From: Microbacterium sp. BK668
Lineage (GTDB): Bacteria > Actinomycetota > Actinomycetes > Actinomycetales > Microbacteriaceae
DNA length: 64,000 nucleotides
Reading direction: 5' to 3'
NCBI RefSeq assembly: GCF_004362195.1
Contig: NZ_SNWG01000002.1
Coordinates: 1 to 64,000 of the forward strand
The translations under genes were made by a program, and so were the position numbers. Positions 63,845-64,000 of the stretch are shown piece after piece. The notes beneath the pieces were generated by a model, which did no database searches, was not told the DNA's origin, and worked only from the letters and a program-made list of their open reading frames with translations. Every line of letters starts with the position of its first letter. Within the stretch, counting starts at the first letter, position 1.

Positions 63845-64000
63845 GTGGCCAATCCTCTCGAGAAACTGCTTCGCGCCGGCGAGGGCCGCATCCTCCGGCG
63901 GCTTCAGCAGGTCGTGAAGGCTGTCAACGCCCTCGAGGAGGACTACGCCCAGCTGACCGACGAGGAGCTGCGCAACGAGACCGTCGAGCTGCGCGCCCGC
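63845..64000 (+). CDS. secA: Preprotein translocase ATPase SecA (5' 52 codons; gene continues)
   Basis: The first 52 codons read [20 protein letters not shown] and continue to [12 protein letters not shown], the usual actinobacterial SecA1 N-terminus just before its nucleotide-binding domain. SecA drives secretion through SecYEG and is essential. The GTG at 63845 has GGAG eight bases upstream. Its place after hpf matches the M. tuberculosis order (hpf, secA1), although three minus-strand genes are inserted between them here. Only the first domain's start is visible. Confidence 0.93.
   Translation, partial: MANPLEKLLRAGEGRILRRLQQVVKAVNALEEDYAQLTDEELRNETVELRAR

Overview
The window is high-GC DNA (about 70 percent by eye, strong C or G bias at third codon positions) from an actinobacterium. 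The right half carries the conserved core whiB2 - GT/DUF5719 - metallopeptidase/DUF3499 - ahcY - mtrA - mtrB - lpqB - comF - hpf - secA, in the order known from Mycobacterium tuberculosis. No mycolate genes are seen, and the gene content and style point to Microbacteriaceae, probably Microbacterium; the genus is an inference.

Positions 1-37936 form one large cell-envelope glycan locus. It opens with two tandem RgpF-like glycosyltransferase genes (the first cut by the window edge) sharing a 637-bp, 99 percent identical module, then a secreted LGFP-repeat protein. A minus-strand operon (16744 down to 5875) follows, its genes mostly overlapping by 4 bp: a DUF6541 membrane protein, three glycosyltransferases, a Wzx-like flippase, gmd, an rmd-like reductase and a large glycosyltransferase, so it makes a GDP-6-deoxyhexose and uses it. 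Plus-strand genes from 16867 to 24342 hold two glycosyltransferases, UDP-xylose synthase, UDP-galactopyranose mutase (glf), a Wzm/Wzt ABC exporter and a DUF616 glycosyltransferase. Positions 24427-30548 look like a Gtr-type set: a cytosolic transferase, a GT-C-like membrane protein, GtrA, an epimerase, a GtrB-like GT2 and a UDP-sugar dehydrogenase. A second Wzm/Wzt pair (30663-32245) faces two galactofuranosyltransferases resembling mycobacterial GlfT1 and GlfT2, and two O-antigen ligase/polymerase proteins end the locus. Together these genes can supply UDP-Galf, UDP-xylose, GDP-deoxyhexose and a uronic acid, polymerise them, and export them by two ABC routes and one flippase route.

Positions 37979-49366 are core genes: manA, whiB2, a 947-residue GT2/membrane protein, DUF5719, a degenerate metallopeptidase-family protein, DUF3499, ahcY, an RDD protein, a SpoIIM-like protein and an aquaporin. 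Positions 49493-55108 are a minus-strand MoxR/DUF58/DUF4350/DUF4129 operon headed by a large membrane protein. From 55333, mtrA-mtrB-lpqB, comF and hpf run on the plus strand to a very strong terminator. A coiled-coil protein, a small unknown protein and a PadR regulator follow on the minus strand, and the window ends 52 codons into secA.

A recurring regulatory theme is leaderless transcription: at least ten genes have a TANNNT-like -10 box 6 to 8 bases before the start codon. No RNA genes, insertion sequences, prophage genes or CRISPR arrays were recognised. No gene-free stretch exceeds about 225 bases.
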